64,000 nucleotides of DNA from an uncultured Ruminococcus sp. (GCA_902776375.1 CACYPV010000002.1:1-64000), one strand, 5' to 3'; shown: positions 34,686-43,388, numbered from the stretch's first letter. Numbers and translations: made by a program. The notes: a model not told the origin generated them from the letters alone.

Positions 34686-35804
34686 TCACCTCTGTGAGGT
34701 CTTTTCAAATATCGCCGTGTGGACGGCGGCTTGGTTTTCGTAGGTGTAGGGTTTTATGCGTTCGAGGGCGTTTTTGGTCATTTGCTCCCTAAGCGCGTCG
34801 TCGGCGAGTATTTTGTTAATGCAGCGGTTGAGCGCATCTTGGTCGCCTACAGCGGTGAGGAAGCCCTCTTTGCCGTCGCGGACGAGCTCTACCGCGCCGA
34901 CGCAGCGGTCGGTGGCTATGACGGGGCAGCCGTTAGCCATCGCCTCGTTGAACACGAGCCCCCAGGTTTCGGTCTCGGAGGTGTGCACAAAGAGGTCAGC
35001 CGCGCGGAAATAGTCGTTGAGCTGCCTGGGCGGCATGAAATCGAGCAGGGTGATGTTTTGCGCGCCGGTTTGCTTTATGAGCGTTTGGTAGTTTTCTTTT
35101 TCGGTCCCGCCGCCGATGATGTATAAAACCGCGTCTTGGGGCATGTTTTGCCACGCCTTGATAAGGCAGTCGTAGCGTTTGAGCGGGATGAACCTGCCCA
35201 CGGCGAGCACGAGCTTTTTGCCGCTTAAACCGAGCTTTTCCTTAAGCGCGGGCTGTTCGGCGCGCTTTTGGCTGAACGATATGAGGTCGCTGTTGTGCAG
35301 CGAGGTGAAAGGGTGGGTGAACACGCGCTCCTTGTCCGCGCCGCCGCTGATGATAGAGTCCGCGGCGATTTGCGAGCCGCAGAGGAAGTGCGCGCCGGAG
35401 CGGTAAACGCGTTTTTTTATGCGGTCTTTGATGATATCCGACTTGCTTTTGGGTCGCCAGATATCTATTCCGTCGATGTTGATATAGACCTTTTTGCCCT
35501 TTTTGAGCAGCTTGCGGATGAGCTTGAGCTTGATCGGCGAGGAGTAGCCGTCGATTATGTGGACGTCGTAGTCCGCGCTCAAGACCTCGGAGATGAACTG
35601 CCGTGAAGGCAGGCTGCCGGAAAGCGAGCTTCGCTTGACCCGCTTGGTTTCAAAGCGCGGCTTGACGTCGTTTAGCCAGCGGCTGTCGCGGGTCTGTTCC
35701 TCGGATTTGAGATAGTACGCGGAAACGCTGTTGTGTTCGCCGAGCATGTTCATCCACTCTACGCGGTAGGGTGAAAGAAGCTCTGTCAAATAAAAAATCT
35801 TCAA
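34686..35804 (-). CDS. GT4-family glycosyltransferase
   Basis: 372 residues. KLVLAVGRFIPLKRYDCLI and HTSETETWGLVFNEAMANGCPVIATD are standard family 4 donor-domain motifs. The N-terminal ELLSPYRVEWMNML is typical of enzymes acting on surface glycans. It seems to start with TTG 35804 behind GAAAGGG. Confidence 0.85.
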   Translation of the reverse strand: MKIFYLTELLSPYRVEWMNMLGEHNSVSAYYLKSEEQTRDSRWLNDVKPRFETKRVKRSSLSGSLPSRQFISEVLSADYDVHIIDGYSSPIKLKLIRKLLKKGKKVYINIDGIDIWRPKSKSDIIKDRIKKRVYRSGAHFLCGSQIAADSIISGGADKERVFTHPFTSLHNSDLISFSQKRAEQPALKEKLGLSGKKLVLAVGRFIPLKRYDCLIKAWQNMPQDAVLYIIGGGTEKENYQTLIKQTGAQNITLLDFMPPRQLNDYFRAADLFVHTSETETWGLVFNEAMANGCPVIATDRCVGAVELVRDGKEGFLTAVGDQDALNRCINKILADDALREQMTKNALERIKPYTYENQAAVHTAIFEKTSQR

Positions 35805-35831
35805 TGGTCAAGCCCTTTCGGAATCAGGTGT

Positions 35832-36671
35832 TTATCTGTCCAGCTTGAACAGCACGTAGGGAAGCGCGAACATTATACGCGCGACCGTTTCGTTTGCATT
35901 GCCCTTGCTGTTTTTGTTTACGAATATTCTGCCGAAGCGGCAGAGCGACATTGCGAAGCGGTATAAAAGCGAGTGCTTTTTGGAGTAGCCGGGAATGACC
36001 TCGCGGCATTTGTCGTATATTTCGACCCTGCTGTGTATCTGCACCGCCGCTCTTTTTCCCGCGTTGGTGCCTCTTATGCGCACGCGGGCGAGGGTATCGG
36101 GGATATACAGCGCCGGTGCGAGGTTGAAAAGCTGCTCCCAGAGCACGATGTCCTGACCGTATCTGAGCTCTTCAAAAAAGTTCAGGCCGTTGTCGCGGAG
36201 AAAAGCGCGTTCGACAGTGACGGTGGGCGTCGCGATGCGCGGAGGGATTTTGTCGATCAGCGCCGCGCTGTCTGCGGGGCAGACCTCGGCGCGTTTGGTT
36301 TGGAGGTTTTCGCCGAAGATGTCGTAGTCGGTTATCGACCAGCGCGCGTCGTGCCGCTGCATGGCGTCAAGCTGGACGCTCAGCTTTTGCGGCGTCCAGA
36401 GGTCGTCGGAGTCGAGAAAGGCGATGTAATCGCCCTCGGCGCGCTTTATACCCTCGTTTCTCGCCGAGGCTGCGCCGCCGTTTTCTTTTTCGTAATATTT
36501 TATTTTATCGCCGTATTTTTTCAGAAAATCGCTTACGTCTTCTTTTGAGCCGTCGTTGACGACGATTATTTCATAATTGCCGTATGTTTGCGCAAGCACG
36601 CTGTCTACGGCTTCACAAAGCCAGTTTGCGTTTGCGTAAAAGGGGATCACGACGCTGACGGTCTTATCCAT
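35832..36671 (-). CDS. GT2-family glycosyltransferase
   Basis: About 279 residues, the shortest GT2 in the operon. SVVIPFYANANWLCEA, VNDGSKEDV and FLDSDDLW give the family. ATG 36671 follows GGGAG and lies 2 nt past the upstream stop codon. Confidence 0.85.
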   Translation of the reverse strand: MDKTVSVVIPFYANANWLCEAVDSVLAQTYGNYEIIVVNDGSKEDVSDFLKKYGDKIKYYEKENGGAASARNEGIKRAEGDYIAFLDSDDLWTPQKLSVQLDAMQRHDARWSITDYDIFGENLQTKRAEVCPADSAALIDKIPPRIATPTVTVERAFLRDNGLNFFEELRYGQDIVLWEQLFNLAPALYIPDTLARVRIRGTNAGKRAAVQIHSRVEIYDKCREVIPGYSKKHSLLYRFAMSLCRFGRIFVNKNSKGNANETVARIMFALPYVLFKLDR

Positions 36672-36673
36672 AG

Positions 36674-37903
36674 TCAATTCTCCCGATCGTTTTGATTGAA
36701 CGCTTCTTCAAGCGCGGCGACGTACATGCCCGCGCAGAGCGTTTTGTCGGCGTGCTGCTGAACATAGTATCTGCCGCTGCTTTGCGGCTTTTCGATGAAA
36801 GCTTCTTCGATAGCGTCAGCCAAAGCCTGCGGGTCCTCGGGCTCGACGCATTTGCCCGCGCCGGAGATTTCGAGCACCTCGGCGAGTTCGCTGAATTTGT
36901 CAAAGGACGCGATTATGGGCGTGTTGCACGCCATGATGCTCCAGGTCTTGCTGGGCATCGCCGTGGCTCCAACGCCCTTTTTGCCCGTGATGAGCGCGAC
37001 GTCGCCGAGGCTGTACACCTCGGATATCCTGTCCTCGGGCTGCAGGGGGTTAAGCGTGATATTGCCGAGGTCGTTTTGGCGGACAAATTCGCATGCGGCG
37101 GCGTATTCGGAGCCCGCGCCGAACACAGCGAAGCGGATATCCTCACGACCTTTTAAAAGGCGGGCTGCCTTGAAAATAACGTCCGCGCCCTGCGACGCGC
37201 CAAGGTTGCCGGCGTAGACGACGGTGAATTTGCTTTTGTCGATACCCAGCTCGTCAAAAAGGCGGTTGTCCTCTTTGGGTACGGGCTTTACCTTGTCGGA
37301 GTCGATCCAGTTGCCGACGGTGATTATTTTGCTTTCGTCAGCGCCCGCAGCCAGAACTCCGCGTTTGAAGGAGTTTGAGATGACGATTATTTTATCGCAG
37401 AGGGCGTAGGTTTTGCGCGCGGTTTTTTCGCCGCGTTTGTACAAAAAGCTGTCCTTTTGGGCGAGTCCGGAGGAAACCAGCGAGTCGGGGAACAGATCCT
37501 GAACAGAATAGACAAAGGGCACGCCGAGCTTTTTTGCCGCCTTTCCGGCGGTGAGCCCCTGCGTGGGCGGAGTGCTTACGGCAAAAACGGCGTCGGCTTC
37601 GCGGATGGTCTTGGCGATTCGGTATTCCCTGAAATTACACCAAAAATAACGCAGCGCTCTGAAAACAGCGCTGCTTCTTTCTCTTGGTGCGGAGAATCTT
37701 CTAACGCTTACGCCGCGCAGGTTTTCCGTTTTTATTTTTTTGTATTTGGTTATTTCCCCGTCCGTCATTCCTCTTGACGGCGTGGGGCAGATGACTTCTA
37801 CCTTGTGCCCCGCCTTGAGCAGCGCGTCGATTATGTCCTGCTCCAAATGGGTAAAGGCGATGGTCTCGGGTAAGAAGTAGGCGTTTATAAATAGTATGTT
37901 CAT
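36674..37903 (-). CDS. GT4-family glycosyltransferase (WbuB-like)
   Basis: 409 residues. NILFINAYFLPETIAF at the N-terminus and VYSVQDLFPDSLVSSG are typical of the WbuB/WcaI-like branch of family 4, which often transfers N-acetyl-fucosamine-type sugars to lipid-linked acceptors. FTVVYAGNLGASQGAD begins the donor domain. It starts one base into the GNAT stop codon (TGATG). It is the first transferase of the operon; a sugar-1-phosphate initiating enzyme (WcaJ or TagO type) is absent. Confidence 0.86.
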   Translation of the reverse strand: MNILFINAYFLPETIAFTHLEQDIIDALLKAGHKVEVICPTPSRGMTDGEITKYKKIKTENLRGVSVRRFSAPRERSSAVFRALRYFWCNFREYRIAKTIREADAVFAVSTPPTQGLTAGKAAKKLGVPFVYSVQDLFPDSLVSSGLAQKDSFLYKRGEKTARKTYALCDKIIVISNSFKRGVLAAGADESKIITVGNWIDSDKVKPVPKEDNRLFDELGIDKSKFTVVYAGNLGASQGADVIFKAARLLKGREDIRFAVFGAGSEYAAACEFVRQNDLGNITLNPLQPEDRISEVYSLGDVALITGKKGVGATAMPSKTWSIMACNTPIIASFDKFSELAEVLEISGAGKCVEPEDPQALADAIEEAFIEKPQSSGRYYVQQHADKTLCAGMYVAALEEAFNQNDREN

Positions 37904-38517
37904 CAGACTGTTACAGGTTGGTGATAGTGATAGACGTTCATTACTCTGCCTTCGGGCGTTTCGAATACATAAGAAAGCCTGAAGCCGTTTTTGATGTAGA
38001 AGGCGTTGGCGGGGTCGTTGTCGATCTTGTCCGTTTCGAGGGTGATGTAGTCGATCGTGCTGAAGTCGACGCTCGCCTTTACGGCGTCAAGGAGCTTAGA
38101 GCCCACCCCTTGTTCGCGGTATTCGGGGTCTACGCCGATGGACGATACCTTTACGCTGTTGTTGTCGCGCTTTGACCGCTTGGGCATTTTAAGCGCCCTG
38201 AACAGCTTGCCGCATATGCTGGGCTTGCGCAGAAACGCGAGGAGCGAATACCACATAAACGGGATGATGTGATGCTTTATCATGTACTTGTATAGATTGC
38301 TGATGTTTTTTCCAAAGGCGATAAAGCCTATAAGCTTGTCGCCGTCAACAGCCGCCAGCAGGGTGCTTTCCTCGTACTCGCAAACCGAGCGGTAGAGGTA
38401 GCGCAAAAAACCGCGATTCATAGACGCAAGAAAGAATCCCGAGAACGTTATTTTATGTAGAGTTACAATTGATTCGATCGCCTGCTTGTCGTGACTGTCG
38501 ATCTGTATGATTTCCAT
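37903..38517 (-). CDS. GNAT-family N-acetyltransferase
   Basis: 204 residues with the acetyl-CoA binding stretch SIGVDPEYREQGVGSKLLDA (about 120-139) and a following ITLETDKIDNDPANAFYIKNGF, the GNAT A and B motifs. As first gene of the glycan operon it may acetylate an amino-sugar precursor, in the way WecD and PglD-type enzymes do. That role is inferred from position only. Confidence 0.85.
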   Translation of the reverse strand: MEIIQIDSHDKQAIESIVTLHKITFSGFFLASMNRGFLRYLYRSVCEYEESTLLAAVDGDKLIGFIAFGKNISNLYKYMIKHHIIPFMWYSLLAFLRKPSICGKLFRALKMPKRSKRDNNSVKVSSIGVDPEYREQGVGSKLLDAVKASVDFSTIDYITLETDKIDNDPANAFYIKNGFRLSYVFETPEGRVMNVYHYHQPVTV

Positions 38518-38593
38518 TAAAATTCACCTGATTGTTTTATTGAAGCGGGATTGTATTTGCACAGATAATATTACACATAATTATACATTATTT

Positions 38594-38652
38594 ATTGTAG
38601 CACTTTAGGAGAAGAGTGTCAACGTTTTGACATTCTTGTCAAAATATGTCAT
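38594..38652 (-). promoter_or_regulatory. Main promoter of the polysaccharide operon with phased motifs
   Basis: On the minus strand TTGACA (38617-38622) and TACAAT (38594-38599) are 17 bp apart, about 77 bp before the GNAT gene. The -35 lies in the inverted repeat TGTCAA-cgtt-TTGACA (38617-38632), and TGTCAA or TGTCAT recurs at 38637 and 38647. The four motif copies therefore start exactly 10 bp apart, one helical turn, which suggests a regulator site. Confidence 0.65.
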
Positions 38653-39062
38653 ATATAATATTATTTGCATGAGATAGCATAGCACTCTTGGGTTATGCGC
38701 ACAAAAACACTTTGTGAAATAGTGTTGTATGTGTCGGATATAACGGTAATATATTGCTCGCTTATTGTGGGTAAATGGGGTGGTGCGGAAGGGGCGGAGA
38801 TAACTCTTTCGGTACTAAAGGTATTGGAGATGTCTTTTGAACAACAAGAAGTTACCTTGATTTGGGCTGAGAAAAATTCTTTTTTGAAAAATAAATTCGT
38901 TTTTCGCGTTTTGTCGGATATTAAAAAGCCTATGATTCGTTTTTGGGCAATATGACGAAAAAGAATTATAAATCGCCGTCGCAGACGTTCCGTACAAGCC
39001 CGGACGGGCTGTTTGACGGGAAAAAGCGCGTGTTGGCGCGGTTTTTTTGTGTAGTGTTCAAA
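38653..39062. other. AT-rich intergenic stretch, no supported gene
   Basis: This gap between the divergent polysaccharide and phosphonate units is clearly richer in A and T than its neighbours. Open frames on both strands lack ribosome sites and family similarity. Short inverted repeats (AGCCC-ggac-GGGCT near 38999) and GCGC-gtgttg-GCGC followed by seven Ts (39027-39049) could be remnants of a terminator. Confidence 0.5.
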
Positions 39063-39091
39063 TTGACAAAAGGATAGATTTGTATTAGAAT
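39063..39091 (+). promoter_or_regulatory. Sigma-A promoter of the licC-like/aepX unit
   Basis: TTGACA (39063-39068) and TAGAAT (39086-39091) are 17 bp apart, about 80 bp before the preferred start codon. Confidence 0.75.
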
Positions 39092-39173
39092 ATTTTACTG
39101 CACGGCGGAAACGCCGATATAAAACGAAAGGCAGGCGTTGCGCCGCGTTATTCGGAAAACGGCGCTGTTAAAA

Positions 39174-40082
39174 ATGGAAGGTAAACTATCAAAAAATAAT
39201 TTTGAAATACTGGCAGAGTTCGCGCTGCAGAACCCGAGCTTTTCGGTGCGCCGCGCCGAGGAGCGCACGAGCCGCTCGGTCGAGGAGATCGCGAGGGCGG
39301 TATCCGAGCTGACAGAGCGCGGATATGTAGCCGACGGCGAGATCACCGAAGCGGGGCTTGAAGCGCTTGAGCCGTACCGCGCAAAGCGCGCGATATTTCT
39401 TGCGGCGGGCTTCGGCAGCAGGATGGTCCCCGTGACGCTCGACACGCCAAAGCCGCTGGTTCGCGTGAACGGAAAGCGGATAATCGACGGGCTTATAGAC
39501 GCTTGTCTGGGTGCGGGCATCGAGGAAATATATATCATAAGGGGATATCTGGGCGAGAGGTTCGACGAGCTGCTCGAAAAATATCCGATGATAAAATTCA
39601 TTGAGAACCCGCTTTATGACAAGGCGAACAACATTTCCTCCGCTCTGCTCGCGAGGGAGCTGCTGCAAAACGCCTATGTTTTTGAGGCCGATCTGCTGCT
39701 CGCGAATCCCGAGATCGTCACGAAATACCACTGCGGCTCGGACTTTTTGGCTATCCCGATGGATAAGACCGACGACTGGTGCTTTGAGGTCGAGGACGGC
39801 TTCATCGTCAAGGAAAAGGTCGGCGGCGAAAACTGTTGGCAGATGGTGGGTATATCCTACTGGAGCGTCGAGGACGGAGCGAAGCTTTGTGAGGATATCG
39901 CCCGCGCATATGAGAGCGAGGGCGGTCACGACCGTTACTGGGAGCAGGTGCCGCTGGTGTTCTTCAAGGACAGATACAAGGTGGCGGTGAGAGAATGCCG
40001 CGCCGAGGATATCGTTGAAATAGACACATTTGACGAGCTGTGTCAGCTTGACCCTTCATATAAAGAATACGGAAAAAAGTAA
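39174..40082 (+). CDS. LicC-like nucleotidyltransferase with N-terminal winged helix
   Basis: About 302 residues from ATG 39174; TTG 39138 would extend it by 12 residues. Residues about 5-65 look like a winged-helix domain (NNFEILAEFALQNPSFSVRRAEERTSRS region). The rest is an NTP-transferase with FLAAGFGSRMVPVTLDTPKPL, the nucleotide-binding signature. LicC-type enzymes activate phosphocholine or 2-aminoethylphosphonate as CDP derivatives. PEP mutase follows after 20 nt, so CTP activation of an aminoethylphosphonate headgroup is the most coherent reading, though unproven. Confidence 0.82.
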   Translation: MEGKLSKNNFEILAEFALQNPSFSVRRAEERTSRSVEEIARAVSELTERGYVADGEITEAGLEALEPYRAKRAIFLAAGFGSRMVPVTLDTPKPLVRVNGKRIIDGLIDACLGAGIEEIYIIRGYLGERFDELLEKYPMIKFIENPLYDKANNISSALLARELLQNAYVFEADLLLANPEIVTKYHCGSDFLAIPMDKTDDWCFEVEDGFIVKEKVGGENCWQMVGISYWSVEDGAKLCEDIARAYESEGGHDRYWEQVPLVFFKDRYKVAVRECRAEDIVEIDTFDELCQLDPSYKEYGKK

Positions 40083-40102
40083 AACGCTGAAAGAGGTAAA
40101 TA

Positions 40103-41398
40103 ATGAAAACGGTTTATACATGCTTTTGCACCGACGTTATACACGACGGACATCTAAACATCATAAAGGAAGCTAAAAAGTTCGGAAGCGTCACCATCGG
40201 CGCGCTGAGCGACAAGGCGCTTATCAGATACAACAAGTTCCCGACGATAAGCCTTGAAGAGCGCATCAAGCTGTATGAGTCACTTGAGGGCGTTGACAGG
40301 GTGGTCGTTCAGAACAGCATGATGTACGACGACGTTATCCCTGAGCTTAAGCCCGATTACGTGGTGCACGGCGACAACTGGGCAAACGGCCCCGAGTCGG
40401 CTATACGCGCGAACGTCATAAAGCTTTTGGAGCAGTACGGCGGCGAGCTTGCGGAGGTGCCCTACACCTACAACGAGAACGTGAAAAAGATAGATCAGCG
40501 CTTGAAGGAAAAGCTTTCGATGCCCGAGTACAGGAGAAGAAGGCTGCGCGATTTGATAAACATGTGCCCGATAGTAAAGACCATCGAGGCGCACAGCGGA
40601 CTTACCGGACTTATCGCGGAAAAGACCGTTGTTGAGAACAACGGCAAGCTCGACCAGTTTGACGCTATGTGGGTGTCGTCGCTCTGCGACAGCACCGACA
40701 GGGGCAAGCCGGACATTGAGCTGGTCGATATGTCGTCGCGTCTGCGCACGATAAACGACATCATGGAGGTCACCACCAAGCCGATAATCCTTGACGGCGA
40801 CACCGGCGGACTGACCGAGCACTTTGTTTACAACGTAAGAACGCTGGAGCGCATGGGCGTTTCCGCGGTGATAATCGAGGACAAAACAGGACTTAAAAAG
40901 AATTCGCTGTTCGGCACCGAGGTGGAGCAGACGCAGGATTCCATCGAGAATTTCAGCGCGAAGATAGCCGCCGGCAAAAAGGCGCAGCTGACCGACGATT
41001 TTATGATAATCGCGCGTATCGAGAGCCTTATCCTCGAGCGCGGCATGGAGGACGCGCTGACCCGCGCCAAGGCGTTCGTCGAGGCGGGTGCGGACGGCAT
41101 TATGATACACAGCCGCAAAAAGAGCCCCGCGGAGATTTTTGAATTCTGCGACAAATTCAGAGAGATCGACAGCACGACCCCGCTGGTCGTCGTGCCGACA
41201 AGCTTCAACACCGTTACCGAGGAGGAGCTTTCCGCGCACGGCGTTAACATCGTTATCTACGCCAACCAGCTCATGCGCGCGGCGTTCCCCGCGATGACCA
41301 AAACGGCGGAAACGATCTTGAAGACGCACCGCGCGTTGGAGGCGGACGAGATGCTGATGCCGTTTAAGGATATCATTACGCTGATAAACGAGCTTTAA
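40103..41398 (+). CDS. aepX: Phosphoenolpyruvate mutase with N-terminal cytidylyltransferase-like domain
   Basis: 431 residues. The N-terminal domain (about 1-135) is of the glycerol-3-phosphate cytidylyltransferase type, with the HxGH motif at His14-His17. The C-terminal domain (about 145-431) is PEP mutase, with the signature EDKTGLKKNS at 259-268 and the metal region LDGDTGG. The mutase forms the C-P bond of phosphonopyruvate, the first step to all natural phosphonates. The same fusion is known in bacterial AepX proteins. Phosphonopyruvate decarboxylase (aepY) and the transaminase (aepZ), which normally follow and pull the unfavourable equilibrium, are not in this window. Confidence 0.92.
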   Translation: MKTVYTCFCTDVIHDGHLNIIKEAKKFGSVTIGALSDKALIRYNKFPTISLEERIKLYESLEGVDRVVVQNSMMYDDVIPELKPDYVVHGDNWANGPESAIRANVIKLLEQYGGELAEVPYTYNENVKKIDQRLKEKLSMPEYRRRRLRDLINMCPIVKTIEAHSGLTGLIAEKTVVENNGKLDQFDAMWVSSLCDSTDRGKPDIELVDMSSRLRTINDIMEVTTKPIILDGDTGGLTEHFVYNVRTLERMGVSAVIIEDKTGLKKNSLFGTEVEQTQDSIENFSAKIAAGKKAQLTDDFMIIARIESLILERGMEDALTRAKAFVEAGADGIMIHSRKKSPAEIFEFCDKFREIDSTTPLVVVPTSFNTVTEEELSAHGVNIVIYANQLMRAAFPAMTKTAETILKTHRALEADEMLMPFKDIITLINEL

Positions 41399-41533
41399 GG
41401 CAACGCCGCATGATTCCCCATTTTTCTGTTTCTTATATTATAATACTGCTTTATGACATAAAAAAGAAAGATGGGGTTCCAGAACGGAAACTTTTTTCGT
41501 GAATTCTTATATATTGAAGTGTCGACATTTGTT

Positions 41534-41597
41534 TATAATGACGGAAAAAGAGGAGAAAAAAGGGTGAAATGCAGCCGTTGAAACGGCTGCGTTTTTT
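41534..41597 (+). terminator. Strong terminator preceded by a promoter-like TATAAT
   Basis: GCAGCCGT (41571-41578) with ACGGCTGC (41583-41590) and a TGAA loop is followed by GTTTTTT. TATAAT (41534-41539) with TTGAAG 14 bp upstream lies just before, so either this is the late terminator of aepX or a very short transcript starts and ends here. The remaining part of this 644-nt gap is a repeat island. Confidence 0.7.
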
Positions 41598-41945
41598 GTC
41601 GCTTGCGCGACAAACCCGTAGCCGGGCGGCAACCCTTTTGTCGCTTCGCGACATTTCCCCTTGAAAGGGGAATCCCCTTATCCGAGCAATTCGCAGGCGA
41701 ATTGCCCACCTTCTCCGCGAGGGAGAAGGCTTTTGCGGAGCTAAACGTTTGTGTGATGCATTGGGGGATCTCTCCACGCGTTCCGCTGCGCTTCACTTGG
41801 TCGAGATGACAGTGGGGGGAGCCGGCGGGCGCACACATGGGTGCGCCCCTACATCGCATCAGATGCGTTTGTGCGCTGCATTGGGGGATACTTCGACTAA
41901 ACTGCTTCGCAGTTTTGCCTACGGCACCGCTCAGCATGACAGATT
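41596..41945. repeat. Mosaic repeat island (modules A, A', B, C-variant, D, C)
   Basis: The order is module A (TTGTCGC-ttgc-GCGACAA), a second A variant, CCCCTT-GAAAGGGG, module B, a C variant ending TTGGTCGAGATGACAG, module D (GGGCGCA..TGCGCCC, about 41828-41849) and a full module C ending GCTCAGCATGACAG. This is the most complete island in the window. Confidence 0.85.
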
Positions 41946-41992
41946 ATCACAAATATCTGCTTTAAAATTTTTTGAAAAATTATAAAATTGAT

Positions 41993-42022
41993 TGTAACCT
42001 TATGTCGCTTTGGGGCGTTATA
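41993..42022 (+). promoter_or_regulatory. Probable ECF-type autoregulated promoter
   Basis: TGTAAC (41993-41998), 17 bp, then CGTTAT (42016-42021), immediately before the ECF sigma gene. ECF promoters of the sigma-W type have an AAC-containing -35 and a CGT-containing -10 at this distance, so positive autoregulation is likely. Confidence 0.55.
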
Positions 42023-42042
42023 CTTATTGAGGAGGGAGAGAG

Positions 42043-42525
42043 ATGGCGACTGCATATGCCGGTTTGAGCTACGAGCAGGTCGTTCGCAAATACTCGCGGG
42101 CTGTCGCGGGCGTTTGCGTCATGCGGCTGCAGAATCACGCCGACGCCGAGGATTGTTTTCAGAATACCTTTGTCAAGCTGCTGACAAAGTCCCCCTCCTT
42201 CAATGACGAAGACCACCTGCGGCACTGGCTTGTGAAGGTAGCCATGAACGAATGTTACTCATTCCTGCGGAAAAACCGCCGCACTCTTTCCCTCGACGAG
42301 GCTCGCGACGTCCCCGACCTGCGCAGCGAGGACGAGCGCGACGTCTCATGGGCTTTGATGAAGGTCAAGCCCGACTACCGCGAGATACTTTACTTGCACT
42401 ACTGCGAGCGGTATCAAATCAGCGAGATCGCGGAAACGCTCGGCAGAAACCCGAATACCGTGAAGGTAATGCTAAAGCGCGGGCGGGATATGCTGAAGGA
42501 GATTTACGGAGGTGACGAGATATGA
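42043..42525 (+). CDS. ECF-type RNA polymerase sigma factor
   Basis: 160 residues. Region 2 is seen in QNHADAEDCFQNTFVKLL, and region 4 with its helix-turn-helix in YREILYLHYCERYQISEIAETLGRNPNTVKVML. There is no region 3, so it belongs to the extracytoplasmic-function group. GGAGGGAGAG precedes the ATG. The next gene overlaps as ATGA and encodes a one-pass membrane protein, the usual anti-sigma arrangement. Confidence 0.92.
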   Translation: MATAYAGLSYEQVVRKYSRAVAGVCVMRLQNHADAEDCFQNTFVKLLTKSPSFNDEDHLRHWLVKVAMNECYSFLRKNRRTLSLDEARDVPDLRSEDERDVSWALMKVKPDYREILYLHYCERYQISEIAETLGRNPNTVKVMLKRGRDMLKEIYGGDEI

Positions 42526-43388
42526 AGCCGCTTAATTTCGACGCGCTGACAAATTTCGAAGTCCCCGAGGAATGGATAGAAAAGGCGCTGAGCGCCAAGC
42601 CGAAAAAGAAGCCGATCATTCTTCGCCCGTACGTCATAGGCTCGGCTGCGGCGATAGTGCTGGCTGTGGGCATAACGGTATTCGCCGTGGCGACGCTCAA
42701 AAACAATTCGCAAAAGCCGAACGCATTTGTCGCGGCTCCAATGGCGACCGTTGAAACGACGGACTCGACCGCACGGCCGGAAGCTCAGCCTGAAACGACG
42801 GACTCGACCGCACGGCCGGAAGCTCAGCCTGAAACGGCGGCACAGACCGAGCCCGCAACTCAGGAAGCGACCGCTGTTACCGAGCGCCCGGTGCCCCCGA
42901 CGCTGCCGTACACAGGCGCGACCGTTGAAACGACCGAGGACGAATCGTCAAAATATCAAATGTCGACCGAATGGTTCACAGACGTGCGCAGCGTAAGACC
43001 GGAACCGTGGGGTCAAGCCCCCGGAAGTCCCTCCGTTGAGCCGCCTAAGCTCGACATCAGCGAGCTGTACACGGGCGACGTTATTATTAAAGCAGCGCCC
43101 GACAGCCTGTTTTATGAGAGCGCGAGGATCGACGTGAGCATTACCGCCACTCATAAAGAGAGCGGCGCGCGTTTCAGCGGTACGGTCATCACGGCTCCCG
43201 AAAAGGACGAAAACGGCGAGGCGGTGACGCGCTTCAACTTCTTTGAGAACAACGTGTACATCCCCGATGACTGCGAGTACACCTTTGAGTTCATAGCCTA
43301 CGACGAGAACGGCGATTTTATTCCGGACTCATATAAAACCGTGAAGCTGACACCGACGGGAGATCAAACGGCGGAGATCACGATATGA
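42522..43388 (+). CDS. Probable membrane anti-sigma factor
   Basis: 288 residues: a short cytoplasmic N-terminus (about 1-36), one transmembrane helix (about 38-61), a Thr/Pro/Glu-rich stalk and an extracellular domain of unknown fold (about 150-288). There is no HxxxCxxC zinc motif, so it is not a ZAS-type anti-sigma factor; assignment rests on topology and the 4-nt overlap with the sigma gene. The stalk contains a perfect 13-residue repeat, ETTDSTARPEAQP, twice. Confidence 0.72.
   Translation: MKPLNFDALTNFEVPEEWIEKALSAKPKKKPIILRPYVIGSAAAIVLAVGITVFAVATLKNNSQKPNAFVAAPMATVETTDSTARPEAQPETTDSTARPEAQPETAAQTEPATQEATAVTERPVPPTLPYTGATVETTEDESSKYQMSTEWFTDVRSVRPEPWGQAPGSPSVEPPKLDISELYTGDVIIKAAPDSLFYESARIDVSITATHKESGARFSGTVITAPEKDENGEAVTRFNFFENNVYIPDDCEYTFEFIAYDENGDFIPDSYKTVKLTPTGDQTAEITI
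42753..42830 (+). repeat. Two perfect 39-bp in-frame repeats
   Basis: Units 42753-42791 and 42792-42830 are identical at the DNA level and encode ETTDSTARPEAQP in the stalk of the anti-sigma-like protein. Perfect identity suggests recent slippage and length polymorphism. Confidence 0.9.

Noticed and set aside
38695..38955. 86-codon plus-strand frame in the AT-rich gap
   Set aside because: No ribosome site, no recognisable domain and an opposing frame of similar length; kept only as an intergenic note.
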